A stretch of DNA of 64,000 bases from an uncultured Clostridia bacterium (GTDB lineage: Bacteria; Bacillota; Clostridia; TANB77; CAG-508), in the NCBI GenBank assembly GCA_934168355.1, contig CAKPNI010000004.1, forward strand, positions 1 to 64,000, in the 5' to 3' direction. This document shows positions 49,122 to 59,251 of this stretch, one piece after another; positions within the stretch are counted from its first letter, which is position 1; each line of letters opens with the position of its first letter. Under the pieces are notes generated by a model that was not told where the DNA came from, made no database searches, and saw nothing but the letters and a program-made list of their open reading frames with translations. A program made the position numbers and the translations under genes.

Positions 49122-51670
49122 TCACATTGTTTTTACATACACCTTTTTAAATATTTCCATTCCAATTATTAGAGGAATTGTACCCAAAAAAAGCATCCCA
49201 ATATTTTGAATAGGAATAGTCGTAAGTCCAAAAAATCCAGCCGTTTCCGGTATTCTTAGAATTATAGCTTGTATACACAATGTTATTATTATAGAAATTA
49301 TCAAAAATCTATTATTAGTTCCAGATATCTTAAACATTGATATACTTTCACTTCTACAATTAAATATTTGAATATTTTCCATAAAAACCATAAAAGTCAA
49401 TAAATACGACCTTACAAGCACTATATCTAAATTTTTTATCTTATATAAATATACATAAAAAACAAATTCTATTACAGACATAATAATTGCAGAAATTGTT
49501 ATTTCTTTTATCATTAAATTATCAAATATTTTTTGCTTTTTGATTTTTTTATTTAATACATTTTCCTTATCTTCTTCAAAAGCAAGTGCATCTCCCTGTA
49601 TACCATTTGTTATTAAATTAAGCCATAATAATTGTATTGCAAGTAGTGGTATTGGAAGATTAAATATAATTGAAAGCACAAATAAAATTATTTCAGAAAA
49701 ACCTGTTGATAGTAATAAATATATTACTTTTCTTATATTGTTATATGCTTTTCTTCCCTCTTCTACACCTTTTACAATAGTAGAAAAATTGTCATCTGTT
49801 ATTATCATATTTCCCGTATCTTTTGCAATATCAGTTCCACTTCCCATTGCAACACCTATATTAGCCGCCTTTAAAGCAGGAACATCATTTACTCCATCAC
49901 CAGTAACAGCCACAAATTCATCATTAGCTTTTAGGTTATTTACAATTTCCAATTTTTCCATAGGTGTTACTCTTGAATATATTTTATTAATACCCAATTT
50001 CTTACCAATCGCCTCTGCCGTATTTTTCTGGTCACCTGTTATCATAATTGTTTTTATTCCTGCATTTTTGCACATTTGAACCGCTTCTTCTACATCTTCT
50101 CTAATAGGGTCTATAAAGCCAACTAACCCTAAAAACGTCAATCCTTTAATGTCATTTTCTTCATACACTTGCTTTTGTTCTAAACTATTTTGTCTAAGTT
50201 CTGCAAGTCCTATAACTCTAAATCCCTCTCCTGCTAAAAGATTATTTTGATATATTATTTTTCGCTTATCAATTTTCTCATTTACTCCATCAACATCCAT
50301 ATATTCACAAAAATCCAATATTTTTTCAGGAGCACCTTTCACAGTAACTTTTATATCATTTTTTTGCCTAAAAAATACCGCCGAATACTTTAAAGCAGGC
50401 TCATATGCAATTCTATATTCTACCTTTGGTACAGCTCCTATCGAAGCTTTTAAACCTAATGCTAAAAATGCACTATCTATTGCATCTCCTGTATGAACCC
50501 ATTTATGATTTTCTAGTTTCAAAGATGCTTCATTATTTATTGTTCCCATTAAACTTATGTTTTTTATTTCTTTAGCAAGATTACCATCATATTTTATTTC
50601 TCCAACATCATTATATCCAATTCCTCTAATGTAGGCTGTTTTTTCTGATGGAAAAATAATTTTTTTTGCAGTTTGTTCATTTGCCGTCAAAGTTCCCGTT
50701 TTGTCTGTTGCAATGACTGTACAACTTCCCAAACTTTCTACAGAATTTAGCTTTTTTATTATTACATGTTTTTTAGCCATCTTGTTTGATGCAATTGACA
50801 AAACTATTGTCATTGCTATTGTAAGTCCTTCTGGAATAGCTGATATTGTAAGAGCTATAACAGCTGAAAATATTTCCGAAATTTCATAATTTTTTAAATA
50901 TAAAATTATCGCCAAAGCTATTGCTAGAATTATAAAACCTACACTTATTTGCTTAGAAAATTTAGTAAGTTTTATTTCTAATGGTGACTTAGTATCCTCT
51001 GTTTGTAATACATTTTCTGCCAACCTTCCAAACTCTGTGTCTTTTCCTACACTTATAACAACACCTTTTCCCCTTCCATTTGTAACAACCGTTCCCGCAA
51101 AAGCTATATTTAGTCTTTCTGCTAATTCTGTATTTTCTGGTAATGTTTCTGTTATTTTATTTTTAGGGTTTGTTTCTCCGTGTTAATATTGATTCATCTA
51201 TACTTAAATTTTTACATTCAATTAATCTTAAATCTGCTGGAATTTTACTTCCTGATTCTAGGTCAATAATATCTCCGAACCACTATATCTTCGGAATTTA
51301 TTTCTATTATATTTCCATCTCGAATTACTCTTGTTTTCATTTTTATCATATCTTGCAATTTTTCAGCACTTCTTTTAGAATTCCATTCTTGGGTTGTTCC
51401 AATTATTGCATTAATTCCTATTACAATTAAAATAAATATAGCATCTGCATAGCTTTTTATTATAATTGAAAATATTGCTGCAATTATTAAAATTAGTATT
51501 ATTGGGCTTTTAAATTGTTCAAAAAATATTTCTATTATGCTTTTTTTCTTTCCTTTTGGTATTTCATTTTTGCCATTTAGCAAAAGTCTTTGTTCTGCTT
51601 GTTTTGGGCTTATTCCATTTGCATTTGAATTTGTTTGTTCTAGGGTTTGTTCTATTGTTTTATTCCACAT
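49122..51670 (-). CDS. P-type cation ATPase, second copy (read through two CGG +1 shifts)
   Basis: P2-type (Ca2+-like) ATPase, 848 aa when both sites are shifted. N-terminal WNKTIEQTLEQTN, then SEDIVV-G-DIIDLESG, DESILT-G-ETNPKNKI, PEGLTIAMTIVLSIA (M4), DKTGTLTANEQTA, TGDGVNDVPALKAANIG and C-terminal helices. Both glycines (VGD and TGE) are near-invariant in P-type ATPases; both are encoded as CGGA, the first as GTT CGG AGA and the second as ACA CGG AGA in their local frames. Without shifting only a fragment of about 135 aa is made. Paralogue of the ATPase at 3.8-6.4 kb. Confidence 0.92.
51177..51180 (-). other. CGG recoding site 8 (ACA CGG A)
   Basis: Second site in the ATPase: ACA (C) GGA GAA ACA restores the actuator motif LTGET. 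Confidence 0.92.
51274..51277 (-). other. CGG recoding site 7 (GTT CGG A)
   Basis: First site in the ATPase (codon 132): GTT (C) GGA GAT ATT restores VVGDII, conserved in the actuator domain. Confidence 0.92.
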
Positions 51671-51724
51671 ATTTTTCCCTTTCTGTTAAATTTTTTTATA
51701 TTATTTCCCAAAAATTATTTTTTA

Positions 51725-51755
51725 TGTACCAAAAAGAGCCGGTCCTTTCGGTGCA
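51725..51755. repeat. ACCAAAAAGAGCCGGTCC palindrome (variant family)
   Basis: TGTACC...GGTGCA around a CCGGTCC centre, closely related to the element at 12256-12286. Confidence 0.65.
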
Positions 51756-51819
51756 TTTTCCTTGGTGCTATCCTTTTGATACAATTAACATTTTTCGACA
51801 AAATTCATAGTATATATTA

Positions 51820-51833
51820 AGCAATTAATTGCT
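51820..51833. promoter_or_regulatory. 14-bp palindrome in leader
   Basis: AGCAATTAATTGCT, perfect, 26 bp upstream of the start of the next gene and just after AT-rich promoter-like sequence. Possible operator. Confidence 0.35.
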
Positions 51834-51858
51834 AAAAAAAATATTGGAGGAAAAAACA

Positions 51859-52311
51859 ATGGAAGATAAAAATATCGGAATGGAAATGAATATGCCAAGA
51901 CCACCACACCCACACTGCCCATGCTTCGACGTAAACGGTCTAATAGCTAATGGAAAACAATTTGATTTAGACATCACTTTACCAGAAGATGCAAGAGACG
52001 TTGTATTTGGAACAATAAAAAATGTATTCAAAGAGCCAATAAAAGATGCAGTTGTAAAACTAATAGAGATAGATTTTGGAAAAGATGGAAGAAAGAAAAG
52101 AATTCCTGTATCTCATACTTTTACAGATGAATATGGAGAGTTCGTTTTTGGACCTCTTTGCCCAGGAAAAAAATATGCAATTGATATTTGGGTAAATGAT
52201 GTACGCCACTATAATATGGAATTCAAAGGACATCATGAAGGTAAATGCCTAAAAGGTAAACCTGGCGAGAAATGCGAATGTCAAATAGATGAAAAACCTT
52301 GTAGAGGTTAA
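51859..52311 (+). CDS. carboxypeptidase-regulatory/SpaA-like domain protein, 150 aa
   Basis: ATG at 51859 with TTGGAGG upstream. A Pro/His-rich head (MNMPRPPHPHCPCFDVNG), then a beta-sandwich of the CarboxypepD_reg/Cna-B kind (VVFGTIKNVFKEPIKDAVVKL; TFTDEYGEFVFGPLCPGKKY), then a Lys/Gly/Cys tail. No signal peptide, so it may be a cytoplasmic or spore-associated structural protein. Function unknown. Confidence 0.65.
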   Translation: MEDKNIGMEMNMPRPPHPHCPCFDVNGLIANGKQFDLDITLPEDARDVVFGTIKNVFKEPIKDAVVKLIEIDFGKDGRKKRIPVSHTFTDEYGEFVFGPLCPGKKYAIDIWVNDVRHYNMEFKGHHEGKCLKGKPGEKCECQIDEKPCRG

Positions 52312-52315
52312 AAAT

Positions 52316-52384
52316 TTCCCAATGAGGAACCGTCCCCAAATGGGGAATTCCCCATCAGAGAACCGTCCCCCATTGGGGATTTTT
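52316..52384. repeat. compound GGGGACGGTTC palindrome, copy 9
   Basis: Two GAACCGTCCCC arms in the same direction, each with GGGGAATT/GGGGAT partners, between converging genes. It probably also works as a terminator. Confidence 0.7.
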
Positions 52385-54159
52385 TATTGTTTTAACCTTA
52401 AATATCCAAGTTCTTCCCAAAAGTTATATGCTAGATTTAATCTTAGTAATACTTTTGGTTTTGCACCTGCCCTGTTTTTGTCAACTACACATGCGTAATA
52501 TCTAACATCTGGATCTTCAAATTTTTGCAAACTACTAAATGGTGCTCCAACTTCTTGGTAAGAGTATTCATAGTCACATAAATGATCATTATTAATTTGT
52601 TTTACTAAACACAAAGTATCTAGTACTTCTTTTATTGTCTTACTTACTGCTAAATCATTTACTGTTAGATTTATTGGTGTTGTTAAATTTTCATTTAATT
52701 GTATGGTTGAACCTATAAATAGCCCAAAATTTTGTGCTAAATTTGACAACATTGTCGCAGTCTTTTTTATCTCTTCTCCATTTCCTATATTTTCTGTATC
52801 TGTTTTTAATGTATCGTAAAACATATAGTGTATTTCTTCTTTATAATAATAATTCATGATTATTTTTTGAAGTTCATCATTTGTATGGTTTGTAATATTC
52901 ACAAAATATATTGCATTTTCCGTTTGTGCATTTACCCAATCCATTGCTTTTAATGTCATTCTAAATTCTTCTGATATATTTTTTAATCTATTAACAAAAT
53001 TTTCTTGTGTTTCATGTTCTTCTTTTAATACAAATCCATTTTTATCCACTTTTACGTTTTCTAAATTGTCTGGTCTAAACTTAAATTCTAGCAATTCTCC
53101 TTCTGATTTATGAATTTTTTGTCCATGTAATTTTTGGTATGCTTCATTATTTAGAATTGTTGTAATTAAACATAATTTCATTTTCTCTTCTGACATTTCG
53201 TTTGAAATGACCAAAACTTTCTTTTTATGTATAAATGCTACATATGCGGCCATATTTATGGTAAACCTACTTTTACCGGCATTTGAAGGCATAGCAAAAG
53301 CCATCGTTTCTCCTCTTCTAATTCCCTTAAACACACTTGAAATTATTTTGAATGGAAAATCTAATCCATTTGTAAGATTATTATTTCCTCTAACAAAAAA
53401 GTCTGTTAATTCATTACTTAAAACAGATTGTTTAAATTTATCTGTAACCATAACCTGATTTACTGCACTTTTTACCTCATTTTCTGACATTTGAGCATAT
53501 AACTTGTATTTCATAATTTGCACAATCGAGTCTTGAATACTTTTTATAGGCATTGATGTATAATTTTTTCTTAATATGAATAATTTTTTTATTTCTACAT
53601 ATATTTTCTCCATATCTAATGTTTTATATCTATATTCATACTCATATTTTAAACATTCTTTTGTATGGTTTATTTCATAATTGTTTTTTCCAAAGCTATA
53701 TCCGCTTTTGGCAATATATGGTGTATATGCTTCTCCTTCGGTAAATACTATTCCCTTATATATTTCTAGAAATATTTTATTATCAAAATAGCATTCTTCA
53801 TTTAATATATAATATTTTGCCATTAGCTTAGGATTGTTTAATAACATTCCTATAAAGTCTTTTTCTAATTGAAAATCTCTTAATTCAGATGGATATGAAC
53901 TTTCCTCAATTTCTTTTTTGGTTTCTGTTATAATTTCATCAGGGTCAAGCTCCTCTATTTTGGCTGGTTTCTTTTCTTTTTTTTCTTTTTCTTTTTCGTC
54001 TAAAAATCTCTTTACCTTTTCTAAGGCTAACCTATATTCATGATTTAATATATTTTCATTTACATCATTTATAAATTCTTGATTTTTTGTTTTTACAGGT
54101 ATTATTTGTAATAGTTCTTCTAATTCTCTTTTTGCTTTTTCTTCTCCGTAATCTTTCAT
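52384..54159 (-). CDS. DnaB-like helicase-fold ATPase
   Basis: 591 aa from ATG (MKDYGEEKAK). A charged coiled N-terminal third (RFLDEKEKEKKEKKPAKIEEL) is followed by a RecA-type core: Walker A variant GETMAFAMPSNAGKSRFTINMA, VLVISNEMSEEKM, and YYACVVDKNRAGAKPKVLLRL near the end, as in the DnaB C-terminal family. The loop reads SNAGKS rather than the usual xGxGKT. Probably not the replicative helicase, given its divergence; role unknown. Confidence 0.72.
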   Translation of the reverse strand: MKDYGEEKAKRELEELLQIIPVKTKNQEFINDVNENILNHEYRLALEKVKRFLDEKEKEKKEKKPAKIEELDPDEIITETKKEIEESSYPSELRDFQLEKDFIGMLLNNPKLMAKYYILNEECYFDNKIFLEIYKGIVFTEGEAYTPYIAKSGYSFGKNNYEINHTKECLKYEYEYRYKTLDMEKIYVEIKKLFILRKNYTSMPIKSIQDSIVQIMKYKLYAQMSENEVKSAVNQVMVTDKFKQSVLSNELTDFFVRGNNNLTNGLDFPFKIISSVFKGIRRGETMAFAMPSNAGKSRFTINMAAYVAFIHKKKVLVISNEMSEEKMKLCLITTILNNEAYQKLHGQKIHKSEGELLEFKFRPDNLENVKVDKNGFVLKEEHETQENFVNRLKNISEEFRMTLKAMDWVNAQTENAIYFVNITNHTNDELQKIIMNYYYKEEIHYMFYDTLKTDTENIGNGEEIKKTATMLSNLAQNFGLFIGSTIQLNENLTTPINLTVNDLAVSKTIKEVLDTLCLVKQINNDHLCDYEYSYQEVGAPFSSLQKFEDPDVRYYACVVDKNRAGAKPKVLLRLNLAYNFWEELGYLRLKQ

Positions 54160-54190
54160 TTTTCTTTCCCCTTTCATGTGTGTAAATAAA

Positions 54191-54730
54191 TTACATTACA
54201 TATTTCCTTATTCCACAATTTTCTAATGTTTTTGATTCTACATCTTTATTTTTAGGTAAACCATTAAAATAAACATCTATTGCTTGTGTCACTCCCGCAT
54301 GTGTTACTAGTACTATGTTTTTTCCTTTATATTTTTCTATAATTTTATTTAAACTGTCTCCAACTCTTTCGAAAAATGATTGTACTGGCTCTACATCATA
54401 TAAATCATAGTTTCTTTCATAATCTAGTAAAATTTCTATATTACAATCATCTTTATTAGTTTGTCCTTCCATTTGACCAAAACTTCTCTCTTTTAGACCT
54501 TCTTCAATTTCTACATTTACACCAGAAACTTTTGATATATAATTTGCTGTTTGGTATGCTCTAGATAGTGGTGAAGCTAAAATAATGTCAATTTTTATAT
54601 TTCTAAATTTTTCAGCCATCTCTTTAGCTTGTTGTTTTCCTGTTTCATTTAATGGTATATCTGTCTGCCCTTGAAAAAGTCTTTTCACATTATAATCTGT
54701 TTGTCCATGTCTTATAATATAAATATTCAT
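54191..54730 (-). CDS. histidine phosphatase (phosphoglycerate mutase-like)
   Basis: 179 aa. The phosphohistidine motif IRHGQTDYNVKRLFQGQ, ASPLSRAYQTA and VTHAGVTQAI define the branch-1 histidine phosphatases. The substrate is not evident. It sits 3 bp after a GT2 gene, in an apparent four-gene transcript with the DnaB-like gene. Confidence 0.9.
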   Translation of the reverse strand: MNIYIIRHGQTDYNVKRLFQGQTDIPLNETGKQQAKEMAEKFRNIKIDIILASPLSRAYQTANYISKVSGVNVEIEEGLKERSFGQMEGQTNKDDCNIEILLDYERNYDLYDVEPVQSFFERVGDSLNKIIEKYKGKNIVLVTHAGVTQAIDVYFNGLPKNKDVESKTLENCGIRKYVM

Positions 54731-54733
54731 TTT

Positions 54734-55738
54734 TTATTCCTCCTTTAAAGCTTGCTCAAACTTTTTATTATATATTTTTATTGAATTTTCTATAAATTCT
54801 TTTTTAAATAAAATTAAATTGTTTTTATGCTTTTCTAAAATACTTACCGTTTCTTTATATTTTTCTTTAATTATATTGATTATTTTTTCTTTTTCATTAT
54901 AATCTGAATTTTGTAGTTCTTCTAATATTGTTGTCAATACTCTTAAATGTCTTACTAAACATTTATCAAACAAATATTGATCACTATGTAATTTAAATTC
55001 TTTTATGTAATTATCAAAAACCTCCAAGGCATCTAATCTTTTTATTGAAAATTTTTGATGCATTATACTTTTTTCTCTTTGAACATAATTGTAAAGCACC
55101 CTATCTGTTGATACCATTTTTTGTATTTCTCTTAGCATCTTATATGTTGTAAAATCGTCTTCATATCTTTTTCCTTCCGGAAATCTAATATTATCAAACA
55201 AACATTTTTTGTATAATTTATTCCATACAACAACTGTTTTTACTGTTATATTTACATCTTCATTATGAAGTCTATTTAGTGCTCCTTCAGAATCAACAAT
55301 AACATTTGGATATTTTTTTGCGTTATTTGTGTCAAATTTGTATTTACGTAAAAATACATCTTCTTCCCCAATTTTTACAAATGCACATTCTGCTATATCT
55401 GAATTGGTGTCTATTATTATTTTGTATAAATATTCAAAAAATTCACTTGAAATTATGTCATCTGAATCTATAAATCCTATATATTTACCTGTGGCAATTT
55501 CTAATCCCGCATTTCTTGCACTTGATAACCCTTTATTAGTTTGGTTGATAATTTTAATTCTTGGATCTTTTTTTGCATATTCATTACAAATTTCTAAAGA
55601 CTTATCTGTCGAACCATCGTTTACTATAATGATTTCTAAATTTTGATATTTTTGATTTATAATGCTTTCTAATGAATATGGCAAAAACTCTGCAACATTA
55701 TATACTGGGATTATTACCGATATTAAATCTTTTTCCAT
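54734..55738 (-). CDS. family 2 glycosyltransferase
   Basis: 334 aa GT-A fold: ISVIIPVYNVAEFLPYSLES, IIIVNDGSTDKS, GLSSARNAG and the metal-binding YIGFIDSDD. C-terminal helical extension. Cytoplasmic or membrane-associated; probably wall or capsule polysaccharide synthesis. Confidence 0.93.
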   Translation of the reverse strand: MEKDLISVIIPVYNVAEFLPYSLESIINQKYQNLEIIIVNDGSTDKSLEICNEYAKKDPRIKIINQTNKGLSSARNAGLEIATGKYIGFIDSDDIISSEFFEYLYKIIIDTNSDIAECAFVKIGEEDVFLRKYKFDTNNAKKYPNVIVDSEGALNRLHNEDVNITVKTVVVWNKLYKKCLFDNIRFPEGKRYEDDFTTYKMLREIQKMVSTDRVLYNYVQREKSIMHQKFSIKRLDALEVFDNYIKEFKLHSDQYLFDKCLVRHLRVLTTILEELQNSDYNEKEKIINIIKEKYKETVSILEKHKNNLILFKKEFIENSIKIYNKKFEQALKEE

Positions 55739-55748
55739 AATTCCTCCA

Positions 55749-56417
55749 TTATTTTTCTGTTTTTGGCATTCTTTTAAATATTGCTCTTAATATTTCTGTT
55801 GACATTTTTGACATTGTAAGATATGTTTTGTTATTATGTGATAAATTATCTATTTCTCCTATATTTACTTCTTTTACACTATATCCTAAATTTATTACAT
55901 CTAATAAAATTCCGATATCTACTCCATAGTCCTTTTCAAGAATAAGTTTTTCTAAAATTGATTTTTTGCTTGCAATCATTCCACTAATCGGCTCTAAAAA
56001 TTTGTACATATTAGGATATAATATATTTAAAACCGGCTTTACAGCTACTTCCGTTACTGTTCCTCCTGTTGTCCTGTCGAATGCTGATTTTACAAAATCT
56101 ATTTCTCCTCTTATAATAGGTTCACATAGCATTTCTACTACATTTTCTTTTACATACTGTACATCTGCATCTAAGAATATTATTATCTCATTCTTCGCCA
56201 TTTGAATACCGGTTTCCATGGCATTTCCTTTTCCTTGCTCATTACAATCTACAACTCTTGCACCATTTTTAATTGAAATTTCAACTGTTTTATCTGTACT
56301 TAAATTATTGACCACAAGTACTTCATCTACATTTTTACTTTCTTGTGCTAATTTGATTGTTTTTGCAATATTTTCCTCTTCGTTAAATGCCGGTATTATC
56401 ACACTTATTTTTTCCAT
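55749..56417 (-). CDS. family 2 glycosyltransferase (DPM1/GT2-like)
   Basis: 222 aa. ISVIIPAFNEEENIAKTI, EVLVVNNLSTDKTVEI, GKGNAMETGI and IIFLDADVQYV. Resembles small polyprenyl-phosphate glycosyl/mannosyltransferases; such an enzyme could supply lipid-linked sugar to the GT-C enzyme at 15.2-16.5 kb (inference). Confidence 0.88.
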   Translation of the reverse strand: MEKISVIIPAFNEEENIAKTIKLAQESKNVDEVLVVNNLSTDKTVEISIKNGARVVDCNEQGKGNAMETGIQMAKNEIIIFLDADVQYVKENVVEMLCEPIIRGEIDFVKSAFDRTTGGTVTEVAVKPVLNILYPNMYKFLEPISGMIASKKSILEKLILEKDYGVDIGILLDVINLGYSVKEVNIGEIDNLSHNNKTYLTMSKMSTEILRAIFKRMPKTEK

Positions 56418-56505
56418 TTTATTTTCCTCTCTTTTGCCTAATTTTCAACTATCATGCTTTGTTATTATATCATAATTCTAAGGAAAATACAATCTATTAA
56501 TTTTT

Positions 56506-56573
56506 TTAAATTTCTAAATATGGCAATATTTCGCTAAAAATTTTTCCCCCAACAGGTGCTGCAACACCACCTG
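56506..56573 (-). pseudogene. 3' end of a penicillin-binding protein gene, cut off by the mobile element
   Basis: Read on the minus strand this gives GGVAAPVGGKIFSEILPYLEI and a TAA. It is the C-terminus expected for the PBP whose upstream part reappears at 63821-64000 (…GEGGHQGGG). The shared ACCACCT core at both ends marks the join. Confidence 0.88.
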
Positions 56574-56591
56574 CTTGGGTGATTTTAACAA
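56557..56591. other. attachment site, left end
   Basis: PBP sequence, core ACCACCT (56566-56572), then the arm TTGGGTGATTTTAACAA (56575-56591). Confidence 0.8.
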
Positions 56592-56637
56592 CACAAAATC
56601 ACTTTATTATTCTGCCACTATTGTTATCTTGCTTTTA

Positions 56638-58351
56638 TTATAAGCTTGCTACTTGTTTAAGTAATACATTTTTGTTGTTTTCTATGTATTCTTGACATCT
56701 TTTAAATTCATCTTCAAATTTAAATTTTATAGTTATATTTCCATTTTCATGCACATAAATACAATCTATTAACTCCATCATTATATCTCTTGACAATTCT
56801 GTAATTCCTTTTTGCTCTTTGAATTTTTCTATCCATTCATTGCTACTTATACTTTGACTTTCATATTTTTGTTTTTCGTTTTCTAACCTTTCTATGTTTT
56901 GCTTTAATCTTTCTATGTCATTTTCATATTTTTGCTTATATTCTAAATATTCTTCTCTTGTAATATCTTCATTTTTCCAATCTTCATAAAGAGTCCTTTT
57001 AAAATTTGATATTTTAGAAAGTTCATTTTGTTTGACTTTTATCATATTTTCTATATTTTCATTTTTGGTATTTTGATATGTACTTTCATTTATTTGTTTT
57101 ACAATTTCTTCCGTATCAATTAACAAATCAATATGTAAATTAATAGCATGCAAAACTGCTTTCTCTAAATTTTCAACTTTAATAGAATGCTTTGTGCATA
57201 GGTTATTTGATTTTTTTCTATATGTGCTACAGATATAATATTCATATTTACTTCCACTTTTATTTGTACTACTTTTTTTATTCATTGCTCTTTTGCAATC
57301 GCTACACCTTAGAAAGCCTGCCCATACAGATAGTTCTTTTGTATTTTGAGATACCTTTGTATCCCTTCTACTCATTTCTTGGGCTTTTTCAAAAGTTTCT
57401 TTATCGATAATTGGCTCATGGGTATTTTCTACTCTTATCCATTCTTCTTTTGGAACTGCCTCAACTTTATGCACTTTGTAACTTTTTGTTCTTCTTTTTC
57501 CTTGAACTGTATTTCCTATATAGACCTCATTATTTAAAATATTTCGTATTGTTGAAGGTGTCCAAGTATATGTATTATCTTGTATTCCACAATTGTTATA
57601 ATTTTGTCCTAATTCTAATTTTTTGTGCCCTGTAGGATTTAAAATACCTAAATTATTTAGTCTATGGCAAATAGCAATTTTTCCTAGTCCCTCACTCACA
57701 TTCCAATCAAATATATTTCTTATAATATCTACAACACTTTCATCAATTATTAATTTATGCTTATCTTTTGGATCTTTAATATAACCATAAGCTGGAAATG
57801 CTCCTATAAATTCTCCTTTTTTCTTTTTTCCGTTCAAAGATGTTCTAATTTTTATTGATGTATCTCTGCAATATTCATCATTTATTAAGTTCTTAAATGG
57901 TACTAATATTGTATTTGTACTTGATGGATTTTTAAAACTATCTACTGAATCGTTAATGGCAATAAATCTTATATTAAATAATGGAAAAACTTGCTCTATA
58001 TAATTTCCAACTTCTATATAGTTTCTTCCAAGCCTTGATAAGTCTTTTACAATAACACAGCTGATAATTCCGTTTCTCATATCTTCTAGTAATCTTTGAA
58101 ATGAAGGCCTATTAAAATCTGTTCCTGTAAATCCATCATCTATATAAGTATCATAAACTATCAAATCATCATGTTCTTCTATGAATTCGTTTAGTAGTGT
58201 CTTTTGGCTAGTTACACTATTACTTTCTTGCTTCTCTTTTCCGATTATCTTCATCTTCTTGCGAAAGTCTTATGTATAATGCAACAGACCATATCTTATT
58301 CTTTATAGTATTATTTTCCATAGAAGAATATTTTGATTTTCTTCCTGCCAT
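56638..58351 (-). CDS. large serine recombinase (read through a CGG +1 shift)
   Basis: 570-aa site-specific integrase. Resolvase domain with VALYIRLSQEDED (nucleophile Ser30), IVKDLSRLGRNYIEVG and DGFTGTDFNRPSFQ; recombinase domain; zinc ribbon (CSDCKRAMNKKSS, YYICSTYRKKSNNLC) and a C-terminal coiled coil. The catalytic serine is separated from the rest by a frame break: codon 37 reads AAT CGG AAA, and skipping C gives AAT GGA AAA GAG. GGGAGG ribosome site at ATG 58351. It presumably integrated this element into the PBP gene. Confidence 0.93.
58240..58243 (-). other. CGG recoding site 9 (AAT CGG A) in the recombinase
   Basis: The +1 frame joins the Ser30-bearing N-terminus to the remaining 533 residues; the zero frame ends at TAA a few codons later. 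Confidence 0.9.
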
Positions 58352-58650
58352 TATTTTTTTTACCTCCCTTCCTCTAAATATTAAAACAAATCAAAAACGA
58401 ATAATACTAGGCAATCGAGTCAAAAATCCGCAGATGTACTTTTGTACATTGAGGACATTTTTGTACGATGATTAACGAAGTAATACGAAGTTTTTCATTT
58501 GTTTTATTGTAACGTGTCCAATAATAAAAATCAGCCCAATTTACTGAAACTATTAAAATTTATTTTCTTAAAGTTGTTATCTTATAAACTTTGCAAATTT
58601 ATGATACATTTACTGTTACAGTTTAATAAATGCAAAATTGCAAATCAATT
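58352..58650. other. intergenic region upstream of the recombinase
   Basis: No supported ORF. Contains the palindrome ATGTACTTTTGTACAT (58434-58449), a possible binding site for recombinase control. Confidence 0.35.
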
Positions 58651-58806
58651 TTACTTTCCTATTTTTTGTCTTAAAATATTTAGTATACATTCATTAAACT
58701 TTTTATTAGTTTTAGTATATTCCATTGTTACAACTATATCTTCTACATTTATTTGGTATGGATTTTGAACTTTAAATAAATAATTTTTAAGCTTTTCATT
58801 TTCCAC
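58651..58806 (-). CDS. small conserved element-borne protein, 51 aa
   Basis: GTG start with AAGGA upstream: MENEKLKNYLFKVQNPYQI, then VEDIVVTMEYTKTNKKFNEC and ILNILRQKIGK. Short proteins of this shape (TnpW-like or similar) often precede serine recombinases in clostridial elements; the role is unproven. Confidence 0.5.
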   Translation of the reverse strand: MENEKLKNYLFKVQNPYQINVEDIVVTMEYTKTNKKFNECILNILRQKIGK

Positions 58807-59251
58807 TATTCACCAAATCCTTTCTTACTTAACCATTGACTTATATACCAATAATGGCATTTGTAAATTTTATTGCATTTTTTTATTTTTTATTACTAAA
58901 AATCCTCTTCTAATTGTTTCCTCACAAAAATAAATTTTTTAAGGTATAATTAGCCAAATAAATATCAACCATTCTACTTTTTCAACTTATATAGTCTAAA
59001 AATCATTTCAAAATTTTACGTTTTAATAAAAATTTTTTCGTCCTCTAATAAGTACATGCCGTTTAATTGATAGAAAATTAAAATTTTCACAAAAAAATAA
59101 CTAGAAAATAGTTTTCACTAAGTTCTAGTTATTTACAAAATTTTATTCGCATTCTTTATTTTCTACTTTTATAATCTTTTAATATCCCCTTCAAAAATTT
59201 CTTATAAGAAAAAAATATATTATCTAAATTATTAGCACTCATATTCCTCAC
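58807..59251. other. non-coding stretch of the element with hairpin
   Basis: Very AT-rich, no supported ORF. ATAACTAGAA / TTCTAGTTAT (59097-59139) forms a terminator-like hairpin for the cargo operon. Confidence 0.4.
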
